Positions 1 to 11,688 of a stretch of 64,000 nucleotides of DNA are shown in pieces. Both the position numbers and the translations under genes were made by a program. Below the pieces are notes generated by a model. The model made no database searches and was not told where the DNA came from. It was given only the letters and a program-made list of their open reading frames with translations. Numbering within the stretch: position 1 is the stretch's first letter; every line of letters begins with the position of its first letter. The DNA lies in the NCBI RefSeq assembly GCF_019175385.1, contig NC_083341.1, positions 89,926,321 through 89,990,320 on the forward strand, written 5' to 3'. The stretch is from Lycium barbarum (Eukaryota > Streptophyta > Magnoliopsida > Solanales > Solanaceae).

Positions 1-228
1 CATCGCGAACGCAAGGCTCTATCGCGAACACGTAGGGCAATTTCTGCCAGTTCGTCCAAATTTTCCTTTTTCGCCTAATTTACCTCCAATCCTTTTGATA
101 CCTCTCATACATGGTCTTAAACCCTCATAACCATAAGATAAGCATATGTAATCTCGTATATCCTCAACAATAACCCCTTGTTCACAGTTGGACGACTAAC
201 GCCTAGCAACTTCTTAACGTACCTAACT
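1..228 (-). other. Probable LTR fragment of another retroelement, minus strand
   Basis: There is no coding signal. Read on the minus strand it has the texture of a plant gypsy LTR and ends with two copies of a cgttcgcgat-like phrase (plus-strand positions 2-31), a motif familiar to me from Solanaceae LTRs. It abuts the broken pol of element A near 229, where homology to integrase begins abruptly. The identity of the element is unknown. Confidence 0.3.
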
Positions 229-700
229 GCGAGGTGTAACAATGCGGACCGAAAGATTCGAGATCTAGAGTTCATTGTTGGAGAGAAGGTTCTATTGAAG
301 GTTTTGTCCATCATGGGTGTGATGAGATTTGAGAAAAAGGGTAAGCTTAGCCCTAGGTTCATTGGTCCATTTGAGATCCTTCGTCGTGTGGGAGAGGTAG
401 CTTACGAGTTGGTATTACCTCTAGGTTTGTCAGGTGTTCACCCGGTGTTTCATGTATCCATGTTGAAGATTATCATTCAGACAGTTCTTATATTATTTAG
501 TGGGATTCGGTTCTATTTGATAGGAATTTGTCTTTTGGGGCGGAGTCGATAGCCATCTTGGATAGATAGGTTCGAAAATTCAGGTCAAAAGAGATAGCTT
601 CGGTGAAGGTCCAGTAGAAGCACCATCCAGTCGAGGAGGCTACAGGGGAGACTGAGGCAGATATACATTGTAGATATCTCAATCTTTTCACCCAGTCAGG
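229..700 (+). pseudogene. Ty3/gypsy pol 3' end (integrase C-terminus and chromodomain-like tail), broken
   Basis: Residues from about 229 match the end of gypsy integrase: the [15 protein letters not shown] block, then [10 protein letters not shown] and [10 protein letters not shown] (to about 470). A frameshift follows at about 475-550. The chromodomain-like tail resumes in another frame at about 557 (AILDR, then VRKFRSKEIASVKV, then HHPVEEATGETEADI). At least two in-frame TAG codons lie in the tail, one after AILDR and one after KVQ. The family protein is about 1500 residues; only the last 150 or so survive here. The tail reads HPVEEATGE rather than the NNREEMTWE seen in the other elements of this window, so A belongs to a different gypsy subfamily. 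It is a decayed remnant joined to the LTR downstream. Confidence 0.85.
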
Positions 701-742
701 TACATTTCCTTCATTTCATTCTATGTCCGTTCGAGGATGAAC

Positions 743-773
743 GGTTGTTTCATTGGTATTTGATGAAACAACC
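743..773. repeat. Perfect 11-bp inverted repeat (hairpin) at the A LTR boundary
   Basis: ggttgtttcat (743-753) pairs with atgaaacaacc (763-773) across a 9-base loop. It lies just after the ttcgaggatgaacg phrase that precedes the LTR in these elements, and spans the inferred LTR start. Confidence 0.8.
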
Positions 774-3425
774 AATTTGGTGGTTTTGTGTGTTTTGACC
801 ATTTTACCCTTGTCGACTCAGTTCCCTAGGTATTCAAGCGATTTTAGTGAAAATTTGAAGAATTGGAGCCCTTAGGTGAAAACATTTTACCAATAGTTGA
901 CTTTTGGGTAAATGGACTTTTTTTTTGGAATTTTATCAATTTCGTGAGGTCTGGATGATCATTTATGACTTCGTGGGGTGGTTGGTTCAATTCCCGAGGA
1001 ATCCAGAGGCATTTTGGGTAATTGGTTGGAAACTTGATTTTAGTCGTTTGGAGGTTGGCCGAGTGAAGGTGACCTCTATTGTGAATTTCGAGGTCACGGA
1101 TGGATTTGGAGCATGTTTTTGTTAGCATCTGCATGTTTTTGTTAGCATCTGCATGTTTTGTTTGTATCCGGGAGGTCTTGGATGGATGTCGGGATTTTGG
1201 GTTGAAACTTGGTGAAACCAGAATTCTAGCTCCTGATGTGTCGCCCCAGCAGAGTAGGTTCGCCATTGCAGGCAAGAGCAGAAGTTGAGTCATTTAATGA
1301 TGTCCGCCCCAGCAGACGAGTATCCGCTGAGGCGGGATAGCGAAAGCGAGTTTACTTTCACACCAGCGAAGATAGCTAAATCAGAAATCTTATTTCATTT
1401 CCCAACTTCGAATCATTTATCCCATTCACCAAAAACCTAATCCAAAGGAGTATTGTGGGCGATTTCTAAAGAAGTGTTGGTATAATCGTCTTGGGGTAAG
1501 TGTTTGTGCCTTATTCTAGTATTTAATCATGCTTAATTAGTATCCACGGTGGTTAATGACTAATGAGGGTGTGGGTTATAAAAGCCTAGGTTGTTGAACA
1601 TTAAATCCCCTAATCTAATTGTATATCGTTGTTCTAATTGTTGATTTCTATTATCTAGATTGTGGATTTATAGATTCTAGGTTTGAATCTTGCTTGGCTT
1701 CTAAAATCAATCCACGAACTTAGGGCTCTTTCTAATATTGGGATTTTTGTGTAATTAGTTAATTAAAGGACCAATTGTGGTTAGACCTCAATGAAATTAA
1801 GCATAATGATTGATTAGACTATGGGTATCTTAATTTCACCCTCAATTTTTTATTTTTCCCTTGAGGTTTGTTAGGGGTATTTTGGGGATTTTGGTTAAAT
1901 TTTACAATCAATTCTTCTTCCGAATAGTTGAATATTCTATGGTCATTTACTTTTACATAGAATTAGTAATTATTAGACTTTGATTGTTCTAAGGCGCTTC
2001 GAAAAGAGAAGGCCCAGATGGAGTAGTTCGTGACACCAGTACGACAATTGAGGTAGGATACGGCTTACTTTAGTTAGACTTTGATTAGTGAATCGTATGT
2101 ATGCGTAGAATTGATCGGAGAAAGCATGTTAGGCCTTCCAACATGATGTTGGGATGGATCTACGGTTAGGGTGGTATGACTTCTGATTATGTGGGCTTGT
2201 CGCCGTTATGTTACACATTGTTGACATGTGGTGTATTTGTTTATGTCATCGAAGTGGTGTGATATGATAGATTCATTATGGTGATTGAAGCTCGATGTTG
2301 ATTCCATTTGCATGGTTGTTGTTATTTATGCAAGTCTTGATGTGGCTAATTGTGTTTGTGACCTTCATAGCATGTTCATTGGCATTGATTGCATTTGATT
2401 TAGCATTCTTCCATTCATACACTCATCCATGATGGAAATGGTGTGGAAGTGATTTTGATGAAGAAATGCGGTACTGATGATGAAAGATTTTTGGAAACTA
2501 TGAAATGTGAAACTTTTGATGAAAGCATTATGTGAATCCATGATTCGAGGTTGTTACCGAAGCAGAAGGTATGTGTGCTCGTGATTTGATGGGATATTCC
2601 GAAGCTAGTGGTACATGGACTTCATGGGTCCCCTTGCGGGTCATGACTGCCGAGACGTCGATATTTCATCCGGGGCATGTGTGTACAGAGTGAGTATTTG
2701 CCATTGCATTGTATGGCGTCCATTTCATTGCATTGCATATATCATCATGCATTATACATCAATTTACTGGATTGTTGGTTGTAGTCATGCTATGGTTAGT
2801 TTGAGGAAACATTGGGAACCTGAAAGACTTGTGCTTAGATGTTTCACCTTAGGCGATGATTCGGTTGTGTGATATTCTGAGACTTGAGTGGTTATTATGT
2901 GCCTATCTATTTAACTTGTTGATTTTGTTCTTATATGCATAAACTAATCTTAGTTAGCCTATGTTGCTTACTGGTACATGTGTATATTGATACTACTCTT
3001 GCTACACTTTTCCTGAGTTGCAGATTTTGACACAGGACCTTCTTCCTGGCCTCGTCTCTAGCCTTGAGGCTAGTTGCTGCCAGGATTCCTAGGTTAAGCT
3101 ACCTACTTGCCATGCAGCTCTGGAGTAGCTTCCTATTTTTCTACCACTATTCCATTAGATATTTTCATTTGTATTTTAGACACATGTATTTACTCTTAGA
3201 CGTCTTTGGTTAGTTGTTCTTTTACGGTGACTTTAGTTCTTGGGGATTCTATTATGACTTAGTATCTTCCACACCTTATATTTATGGTATTGACTTAGAG
3301 TTATTATGATTTGATCTTGTTATGTAAGTCTTTTCGTAATTGAATAAGTAATGCATTAAGGGGATGGTTCGCCCACCAACGGGGTTAGTGTGGTGCAATC
3401 ACAAATGTATTTTGGGTCGTGACAA
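760..3425 (+). mobile_element. 3' LTR of truncated gypsy element A
   Basis: The segment follows the pol remnant and ends with gggtcgtgaca, the terminus shared by most LTRs in this window. The left boundary (TG at 760) is inferred, because no 5' LTR is present for comparison. It contains a 20-bp tandem duplication, a cluster with ccgccccagcag and gaggcgggat phrases around 1247-1345, and a possible RNA-end region around 2967-3030. The internal palindromes of the other LTRs are not recognisable, which again suggests a different subfamily. Target duplication cannot be checked. Confidence 0.6.
1111..1160 (+). repeat. 20-bp tandem duplication inside LTR A
   Basis: gcatgtttttgttagcatct occurs at 1111-1130 and 1131-1150, followed by a partial third copy. 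Confidence 0.85.
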
Positions 3426-3892
3426 GTATGATTGGACTTAACTAGGTACTGGCGAAAGAAGGAGGAAAGAACAAAGTTCATCCTTTTTTTGCAATAAACG
3501 TTGTTGAGATATATAATTAAACTAAGCTATTTACTTTATCAGAAAAATAATGGAAAGTACTAGTTACCTAGGCGATGACTCTAGAATGCATGAACTCATT
3601 TATTGGGGCGTGGCTGATCTTTTGTTTTGTTTTGATTCTCATTTTGACAAAAAAAAAAAACAAAAAAAAAAAAGGAATAAGATACGCATGTTTAATTTTG
3701 CTATGATGAAGGAAGCCAATTTTACATATTTAGTGAATGCTGGTGATATAATAGTTTCTATATATGTAGGGAATAGATGTACATTGAAAATCATTATGAA
3801 AGCGCTCGAGCATCCGGGCAGAAAATAAACAAATAGAGTTCAACATATTTACATGATAAAATATAAAGTTTCATCTTATTCAAATAGTTAAA

Positions 3893-4190
3893 AGGCATAA
3901 CACATAGATAGACACCTTAACTTGGACTTAACTAAGAACTAAATTCTCCAACATTGAGAATACATATCTAGACACCTCAACTTATCCACACTATGTCTCG
4001 TGGACACCTGACACTAACATGGCACATAATTATGGACGTGTCTAGATGATCATTTTGTAGGCTAGAGTGTTCAACTGACACAGTGAAGACGAGTTGAGGT
4101 GTCTAGATGAGCATACTCAAAGTTGGAATGTTTAGTTCCGAGTTGAGACCTTAGTTAAAATGCGTCACTATTCTCCGAGTCAAAAAGTTT
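3893..4190. mobile_element. MITE-like inverted-repeat element
   Basis: The left arm (about 3924-3983) and the reverse complement of the right arm (about 4091-4151) align over some 60 bases. They share tctagacacctcaact and the looser gaactaaa..tccaac..tgag block. It has no coding capacity. The length of about 300 bp and the long arms fit a non-autonomous DNA transposon. Its superfamily is not clear because the exact ends and TSD are not resolved. Confidence 0.65.
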
Positions 4191-4813
4191 CCCATATATA
4201 ATTTATTAGTTAACGGGAATTTATTATTTTCAGAACATATATGTGAAGTGCTTACTTGAGTTTCCTCTTTGCATAAGAAACTATGATTCATGGGGGAAGC
4301 TAGCCTAACAAAAAGACTACATTTGTTTCAAAGTTTCTCCATATATTTGTATCCTTGTTTTCTTTTGGGGGTAACTATAAGATGATAAGTATGAATTTGA
4401 TGTGTTCTCTTGAAAAACTTCACACCGTGTCTTCTCTCGATAGTCATTGCATTTAAAGAAGAAATAAACAATTTTATAATTCATTAATTTGAATAAAGCT
4501 AATTTTATGCCATGCACAGCGATTAGCAACAAAGCTAGACAATAAAAGGCTTGTTTTTTAAAACTATTTTCCACTTTTAAACGAGTATTTAGGAGTGAGG
4601 ACAACACATAATCACACATAAGACACGTATAAATCGTAGAAGCGTCACATAAGAGATCTCATGTCTAAATCAGAATTCATATAAACTAATCTATGCTATC
4701 AGCTAATGACAAAAGCATGGCATCCAGACCAGACTATACGGCTCGAATCTACACAAATTTCCATAACATGGCAACTGTACCCGTTACAAGTTCTCATCAC
4801 CTCACAGGTATCG

Positions 4814-4834
4814 CCCCCCCCCCCCCCCCCCCCC
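4814..4834 (+). repeat. Poly-C tract (21 C)
   Basis: Uninterrupted run of 21 cytosines followed by C-rich sequence. It could form an i-motif, or a G-quadruplex on the other strand. Confidence 0.95.
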
Positions 4835-5594
4835 AATTACCCCCATTACTCCATCTTTATTAGTCCAATTAAGGAAATCACGACACTTTGAATAGAGTCA
4901 AGCAACGTTTCTACTTGCCTGATTTGGAGTCTGAAATTCAAAATAAATCCTTCCGTAGAGCCTCTGAATGATCCCAATCTGTGCATATGTTTTCTACATT
5001 AGAACATGAGTCTGTAGACACCCATAGTGCTATATTAATGTTTAGGACCCAAAAAGTCACAAAAGTCAATCCCGAGTCATGAAGGGAAAAACTGTAAATT
5101 CCCCCCATTATTATCAACCCATGATTTATGGATATATAAACAAAAGATGAACTAAATCTGACATCAAATTGATAATCATTTGAAGAAATACTGATTTTCA
5201 TCCTAGGGTTCTTAAGTCCAAATCATAATCTCAAATTCATGATTCCAATGATAGAATTTTGTAATAGTCAATGGTAGAGTGATAAAAGGAGGATTAGGAA
5301 CTTACCCATGTGAACATAGGGTGCAAATTATTTAAAACAAACGATAAAGTAGAAATCGAAGAAATGTGCATATGTTAGGAGGGCAAAATGCAACCAAATA
5401 AGTTTTGGTAAATCCAAATGTATATAACCCAACTTTTTATTATGAATAGTTGCGTTTCAATAATTTCGAGTATATTTATAACTTGTTATAATTAATATAT
5501 TATCAAACAAGTTGAAACTTGGAAAAGGTTGTTGAGCGAAGCACAAGTTCCAATTTGAAATTAGTTTAGACCTCATTTAACAAATAAGGAATGA

Positions 5595-5795
5595 ATTTTT
5601 CTTTTTTCTTTTTTTTTTCCCATCCGGTGTCAGTTACCCGCAGTGGAACCCGACTTTATCTGGATTCATGCCGCGTAGGGTCCATTCGAGGGAAACGCTT
5701 CCTACCATTAGGATTTTCCCCTACCTAGGGCTCGAACCCGAGACCTCTGGTAAAGGTAGGAGTACTCCCATATGCTGCACCATATCCGTTGGTTG
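5595..5795 (-). mobile_element. tRNA-derived SINE, minus strand
   Basis: Read on the minus strand, a box-A-like tggtgcagcat (reverse of 5772-5782) is followed about 45 bases later by a box B, ggttcgagccc (reverse of 5728-5738), then a tRNA-unrelated body. An A-rich tail follows, seen as the T/C tract 5595-5618 on the plus strand. This is the standard architecture of plant SINEs. The flanks taaggaatga and taagaataaa may be a diverged target duplication. It lies about 400 bp upstream of the zinc-finger gene's TATA box. Confidence 0.75.
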
Positions 5796-6184
5796 TAAGA
5801 ATAAATATCATTTCATGAAATGTTTAAGCATATATTTCTAATGTTGTAAATGAATCAGCCATATATCTAAGTTCCGGAAAATTTAGGACACTAAAATTTA
5901 CGATAATGTCATTGTATCCTCGCTTTCTTGGATACCCCAACAATAGTGAAAAACACATTTGCGTAGATACAAAAATGATAATAAAGGTCATGATGAGGAA
6001 AAAAATTCACTCAACAACCTAGTTTCATCTTATTAGGACAATAAATAAACTCACAATGCATACAAAGGAATAAAGAACTCTAAAATAGTCAAACAATTTT
6101 TATAATATATCCAAGCATCTTAATAAAATTTGAGTTGTCTCCAAACCAAATTCTCCCATAGACCTGCACCTTCTACGTTTTCCC

Positions 6185-6200
6185 CTTTATATATATAATC
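6185..6200 (+). promoter_or_regulatory. TATA box, probably of the zinc-finger gene split from it by element B
   Basis: ctttatatatataatc is a strong plant TATA box. The insertion point of element B (6222) is about 25 bases further on, where the transcription start would be expected. Removing B and one TSD copy places this box about 110 bp upstream of the ATG at 16333. Assignment to that gene is inference from spacing. Confidence 0.55.
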
Positions 6201-6217
6201 CTACTCCACTCACTAAA

Positions 6218-6222
6218 GTTAT
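6218..6222 (+). repeat. Target-site duplication of element B, left copy (GTTAT)
   Basis: GTTAT directly before the LTR start TG; identical to 16256-16260. Confidence 0.95.
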
Positions 6223-9200
6223 TGTTATATCCCGTATTTTGCATATTCGAAAAATTTGAAATAATTGTGACTAGTAAGAGATAAGGCAATATTTTGATTC
6301 TATTTAATACATAAGTTGTTCATGAAAATATTGATGCGGAAATATGGAGGAAGGCTAAGGGAAAAATTGAAAATTTGGAAAATAGTTTTCATGAGTTACA
6401 AAAATTTGTCATGAAGTAATTGGGCTTGAAAAAATCAAAAAAAAAAAAAAGGAAAGGGCCCAAGAGGTGGCCGGCCATAGGGCAATGGCCCAAGGCCCAT
6501 GTGGAGAATTTAATCCAAGTATTAAATAGATAAAAAGGGCCACCACTTATTCATCATTTAGAACTTTCAAGAGAAAAGAAGAAGAGAGCAAAGAGGGACA
6601 AGAAATTCGGCCAAAGCAAGCAAGAAAGAAAAAAATTTGGAGTCTTCAATCGTTGATCCAAAATTTCATTTTTCTAGTATTATTACTAATTCAAGGGTCC
6701 TCTTCAACGTGGTATAATTATTTAAGCAAGAAAACCACTCTTGGTGGCAAGTGGAAAATTGAAGAAAAGGTAAGAATTTCTATTCTTTTACATGTTATGG
6801 AAGATTTATATATGTTGTAGTGAGTAGAATTAAATAAAAATCATGGAAATGTTATGTGTTGTGTGTGGGCCGTGTGGGTGTGTTGTGTGTGTGTGGCCGT
6901 GTGGTGTAAATTGGTGAAGGGAAGATGAATTAATTTTACGTAGTATGTTAGTTGTGTTGTTGTGAACTCTATGATGCCAATGAAAGACTAATGGTTCAAG
7001 TTGGCATGGAAATTGGTTGTAGGAAATTATGTGATTTTAATATGGTTTTTATGTAATTGTTGAAATGGAGTTGCTAAAGTGTGCATTGTTGTTGTAATTT
7101 GTGAATTTGAAAGAAGAAAATGCAACGTTGTAGTTTTGTTGCATTTGTGGGGATTTCGGGTGGAGTATGGTGTTGGTGGAATAGTTTGAATATTGTATAG
7201 ATTGTTTGAAATGTTCTTGAATTGTGTTTGAATGATCTTGGATTAGAAATGAATATGTGAGCGTTGATATTGGCTTGAATGTACGTAGTTGAATTGAATG
7301 TGATAAGCTACGTAGAGGAGAAGGTTACTAACGTTAGAATGCAATTTAAATTGATTCTTGATATTATTAGTATGGTTGTTGGTATTGTTGGTATGGTTGT
7401 TGATGAATTTTGCCGAGTTAAATTCTCGGGGATGTTGAATTTATAGGGGAGATGCTGCCAAAATTTCTGTAGACAAGTACTAGTTAGAATTGAATTTCTA
7501 AGTACTTGTAGCTAATGTTTGGTAATTAATAACGTTATTGTAGATATCGGGGAGCCCGAGACTTGAGTCGAGATTTGTTTAGCGAGCGATCGAGGTATGT
7601 AAAGCTTACCTTTCCTTCTTTTGGCATTACCTTTATGAAATGAACCAATAACGTGTATGTATGCCTCTAAAGAAAATCATATTATTAGAGCCACTGGGTT
7701 GGCTAATATCTTTGACTTCCATAAGCTATTCCATATGGCTTGATACGTATTTATGATGTTCGAAGATTCTAGTTGTTATGTTTCCGAAGGTTGTTCGAAA
7801 GAAAATCGAGATGACTAAAGTCTTTGATGAATACTTTGATACGTCAATATGGTCTTAAAGTCTCCATTTGATTTGATCCATAATGTTATTCGAAATTTTC
7901 CTAATATGAATGATACTTGAATTTCCAAATATGGCTTATGAAATGTTTTTAGAAGGTTCTGTACTTCAAAAGCTCGCAACTTTCTTATACTAATTCCGAT
8001 TGACCCGAAACTTGTTTCTGAGTCCTTAGATGTCGGTAAATATATTTGTCCATCGAGTCTTGGAATGTTTTCATTCAGTTATATGAATATGGTTTTGATA
8101 CGTATCTATGACTTCTGAAGCTCTATTTGAGATGTTCCGAGTTGTCTACGATTCTTGTCCACTTTCGATATGGGTACGCTCGATATAATCGAGCTTATTA
8201 TATGAATGAATAACGAGATAATCATAATGAATTTTGTTTCTAAAGAGTTCTGTTAGTTTTGATGTCCCTAACTTTCGTAAGAGATCTCGAATTTGCTTGA
8301 ATGTCCGTAAACGTTCTGTGGTAAAAATGTCTGAAACTCTCACATACTAACCCCGATTGATTCGGGACGTGTTTATGATCTTCAAATGTCGGTAAGTGTA
8401 CATGTCTATTGAGTCTGGATATGTGTGCATACGGGTTCTTACTGCTCTGTTCGTGCAAGCCTCAGTATGTTATTCACTGCGCCCCGGGCCAGGTTCTATT
8501 ATCGTGCATCTTCCTCTGCATTGTTCACCGCACCTCTCTCCCTTGCGGGTCGGGTTCTGTTATATGTATGTCTGTATATGATGATATGGGGATGGCAGCC
8601 AGGATGGCATATGATGATTCTGTTTACCGCGTTCCGCAATAGAGGGTCGGGATCTGTCATCTGCATATACGGTACATTATTCTGACATGCATTGATTACT
8701 CTGTCCACCGCGTCCCTCACTAAAGTGTCGGGATCTGTTACATGCATATATGGTATCTAATTTTGGCATCTGATGATTCTGTCCACCGCGTCCCTTACCA
8801 GAGGGCCGGGATCTGTTATATGATTCTGTTCACCGCGTCCCTCACTAAAGGGTCGGGATCTGTTATATGTATATATACGATATATGATTCTGAGATGTTT
8901 GGTTTGTGTCTGGAAAATAAATGTTCTGAGATTCTGGATCCGTACTTCTTCTGACATATGACTTCGGCATATACGACCTGCGTTTGGAAAACAATCATTC
9001 TGATATTCTGGGTCTGCACTTTTCTGACATATGACATCTGCATATATGATTTGTGATTGGGAAAATAGCGCTTTGGTAATCTGGATAATGTACTTACTTT
9101 TGTATCGTTGTTCCGGTTATGGCTCTGTTTTCTGTATTTCATGCCTTACATACTCAATACATATTCCGTACTGACCCCCTTTCTTCGGGGGATGCCTTTC

Positions 9201-9652
9201 ATGCCCGCAGGTACAGACGCTTATTGTGGTGTTCCACCAGTCTAGGGTGCCCATTCTGCTACTTTGGAGTGCTTCTTTGATCCGGAGCCCACACTTTTGG
9301 TATAGATCTTTCCGTTGTACATATTTATGTGTATATGACTATTCAGGGGTACGGCGGGGCCCTGTCTCGTCATATGTTTCTGTTGTCTTTGTTAGAGGCC
9401 TGTAGACATGAATGTGGGTCGTGGGTCGCGTTTGATCAGTGATGTTTATCTGGTTTATGTCCGGTTTTCCCATATACTACGATAACCTGATCGATTCATG
9501 TGTTATAATATAATCGACGACTTAAATGTTATGTATATGGTTTTGTATGCACGAAATCCTTAATATGTAAACGCAATCGAAATTTGGTTAGTAGGTATGT
9601 ACGAGTGTCCATCTCGGGCACTAGTCGTGGCCCATGGGATTGGGTCGTGACA
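6223..9652 (+). repeat. 5' LTR of element B
   Basis: Starts tgttatatcccgtatttt and ends gggtcgtgaca; 3430 bp. A TATA-like attaaataga lies at 6521-6530. A tandem hairpin array occupies 8476-8870. Near 9155-9197 lies the paired palindrome region (caatac..gtactg followed by ccccctttcttcggggg). Small open frames within are shared with the 3' LTR and are not genes. Confidence 0.93.
8476..8870 (+). repeat. Tandem hairpin modules in LTR B
   Basis: Six imperfect copies of a module of the form caccgcgtccctcactaaag followed by ggtcgggatctgtta, beginning near 8476, 8527, 8628, 8707, 8784 and 8830. The core ccctcactaaaggg can fold. The corresponding array in the 3' LTR is at about 15085-15475. Confidence 0.8.
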
Positions 9653-9656
9653 AAAG

Positions 9657-9670
9657 TGGTATCAGAGCGG
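9657..9670 (+). other. Primer binding site of element B (initiator Met tRNA)
   Basis: tggtatcagagcgg, four bases after the LTR end. It is complementary to the 3' end of plant initiator methionine tRNA and would prime minus-strand DNA synthesis. Confidence 0.92.
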
Positions 9671-9855
9671 TTTGTCCTTGGAATGTCTACTGGCCGTGTA
9701 TAGTAGAGTCTTGTTTATCGGTGTTATGTGCACCACATCTATAATCAGGAGGCTACAGGACATTTAGGGTGTTACCTTTCTTTGGATCTTAGATCGTACG
9801 ATAGAGCTGTGCTATTAGGGTGGCTCTTTTCTAACAGATTTCTATGTTTTCAGCG

Positions 9856-11420
9856 ATGCCTCCGAGAAAAGCGACAGCCTCCCAGAAGGGCAAGTCAGCA
9901 GCAGTTGGGGAGACTAGCCAGGTCCAGGGAGTTACCAGGGCCCATGCCCAGACTATGCCCGAGGTTATGCCCCAGTCAGCGGGTTCTGCTACACCCCCAC
10001 CATTGGAGGAGCCTGGAGCAGCAGTCACTGCCACCATGGAGTAGGAGGCGTCTCCAGCATTAGCTCCAGAGGCTCCAGCGCCCGAGCCACCAGCTCCTCA
10101 GCCGGGAGCAGAGGACAGGGCGATGAGAGATGCTGTACAGTTATTGACGAGGCTAGTAGCAAGGCAGGCTCGCAGACGCGGGCTAGGGGTTGATGATGTG
10201 GATAGACGCGACAGTTTGAGGGTTCGTGATTTCTTGACCTGCAATCCCCCAAAGTTCTACGGGTCCAAACCCGAGAAGGATCCCCAGGACTTCATTCGAC
10301 AGATGCAGCGTATGCTAAGATTAGTCAGAGCTTCTGAGACTGAGTCTGTCGAGCTGGCTTCATATAGACTGCGTGATGTGGCGGTTAATTGGTAGGAGTC
10401 CTGGGAGCTGTCCAGAGGCGAGGATGCTCCTCCAGCTGTATGGGACGAGTTTACAGCCGCCTTTCTCGTCCATTTTCTGCCTCCCGAGATGCGGCGAGCA
10501 AGGGGTTGACAGATTTTTGCAGCTGAGACCGAGGGGCGGGAGTGTTTGGGAGTACAGCCTAGAGTTTGACTCCCTAGCCAGATATGCGCCCACCATCGTG
10601 GCTGATATGACTGACAGGATGCACCGGTATATGATAGGGTTGGATGATTACCTAGTTGATAGTTGTATGGCGATGGCATCTCAGTCCGGGATGGATATTG
10701 CACGGTTGCAGGCATACGCACAGGGAATGGAGGACCGACATACAGGGCGTCAGCCCGATAGGGATTGTGACAGGAGATTGCCCAAGAGGGCTAGACCAGC
10801 TGGTTATTCTGGGGAGTTTCGAGGCGGACAGCCTCAACAACACACTAGACAGTCTTCTCAGCCAGCGCGAAGTGCACCCCCACAATCTACTGGTGAGAAA
10901 TTTGATAGCACAAGATACTCAGGAGCTGGACAAAATTCCAGGGCTTCGGGTTCGCAAGTAAGCGGAGGTTTCAGTCAGTCAAAGCCACCCATGCCTTGGT
11001 GTTCTTACTGTGGGAAGCCTCACCCAGGGAGGTGTTATCGTGCTATGGGTGCCTGTTTCTTTTGTGGCCGTCAGGACCATGTTTTGAGGGAGTGCCCGTT
11101 TAAGAATGGTTCCCGTGGTTCAGCCCAGCCCACTTGGTCGGTTGCTGGTTCATCTCCCCCTTCTGTAGCTATGCGGCCGACACCGGCAGGCCGCGGTAGA
11201 GGGCGTGGCGGAGCTCCTGGTTCTAGCGGTCCTTCGAACCGCACATATGCTTTGGCCAGCCGACAGGATCAGGAGGCGTCACCAGATGTTGTTACAGGTA
11301 TACTACTTATCTTCTTCCGAAATGTATATGTGTTGATAAATATATTTTTCCCTGGTTACTAGTGGGATTGGGATAAAACCCGAATAGATAGAACCGTTTG
11401 AGGTTGCTATTCATACAGAT
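9856..11420 (+). pseudogene. Element B gag and start of protease, broken
   Basis: The start is the ATG of the MPPRKATASQKGK N-terminus, conserved as MPPKKATAAQ in C, D and H. Nucleocapsid and capsid blocks follow (RDFLTCNPPKFYGSKP, YSLEFDSLARYAPTIVAD, GMDIARLQAYAQGMEDR). A CCHC knuckle, CFFCGRQDHVLRECP, lies near 11055-11100, preceded by a second Cys/His cluster CSYCGKPHPGRC. In-frame TAGs occur at 10042-10044 and 10393-10395, and a one-base insertion near 10500 shifts the frame. At the start of protease (about 11335) an internal deletion removes the DPGSTLSY block, including the catalytic aspartate. Homology stops near 11420. Gag would package element RNA, but this copy cannot make it. Confidence 0.88.
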
Positions 11421-11585
11421 AAAAAGTGAATGTTGAGAATTTAAAAGGCTAAGTCGGTAACTACATAATCAGAAAAATAAAAGACCCTCTTTAGATCGGA
11501 GTGGGACCCGTTACGAGAACCTTCCGGAAATTGTTAAGGCCCCGACTTGCCCTAGATTACGTGAGAAGGGTTGTGCGGGGAAGTT

Positions 11586-11688
11586 GGTGCAATTATACCA
11601 GCATTAACGCATCGAAATTCATTAAAGTTTTGAGGTTAAGCGTGCTATGGCCAAACCAATTTTGGGATGGGTGACCCCCCTGGGAAGT
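11586..11688 (+). pseudogene. 5S rRNA-derived sequence inside element B
   Basis: It aligns without gaps to plant 5S rRNA from near base 2 to about base 104: ggtgcaattataccagca at the 5' end, ggttaagcgtgct (11633-11645) matching box A, and gggatgggtgacc then tgggaagt (11664-11688) matching box C. The intermediate element between the boxes is changed. The first half has many C-to-T-like changes, and the 3' 15 bases of 5S are not preserved. There is no clean T-run terminator downstream. A functional 5S gene is unlikely. Cassandra elements are known to carry 5S sequence in their LTRs; here it is in the interior of a large gypsy element. Confidence 0.85.

Larger units (their letters stand above)
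3426..6217. other. Unique intergenic DNA upstream of the zinc-finger gene
   Basis: AT-rich sequence between element A and element B. It contains the MITE-like repeat, a C21 tract, a SINE and, at its right end, a TATA box. The short open frames here (for example 3550-3828 plus, 4317-4619 minus, 4938-5201 minus) show no recognisable domain or codon signal, so I call no gene. Confidence 0.6.

Noticed and set aside
3550..3828. 92-codon plus-strand frame
   Set aside because: It includes a lysine run from an A tract and has no recognisable domain.
5720..5790. Possible tRNA gene from box A and box B motifs on the minus strand
   Set aside because: No cloverleaf or acceptor stem is evident, and a poly-A tail follows, so a SINE fits better.
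8476..8870. CRISPR-like arrangement of repeats
   Set aside because: Units are imperfect and directly adjacent, the intervening DNA is also repeated, and the array sits inside a eukaryotic LTR.
8146..9142. Several overlapping open frames of 60-108 codons on both strands in LTR B, repeated near 14755-15749
   Set aside because: They recur because the LTR recurs, and they run through tandem hairpin modules. No domain or start context supports a gene.
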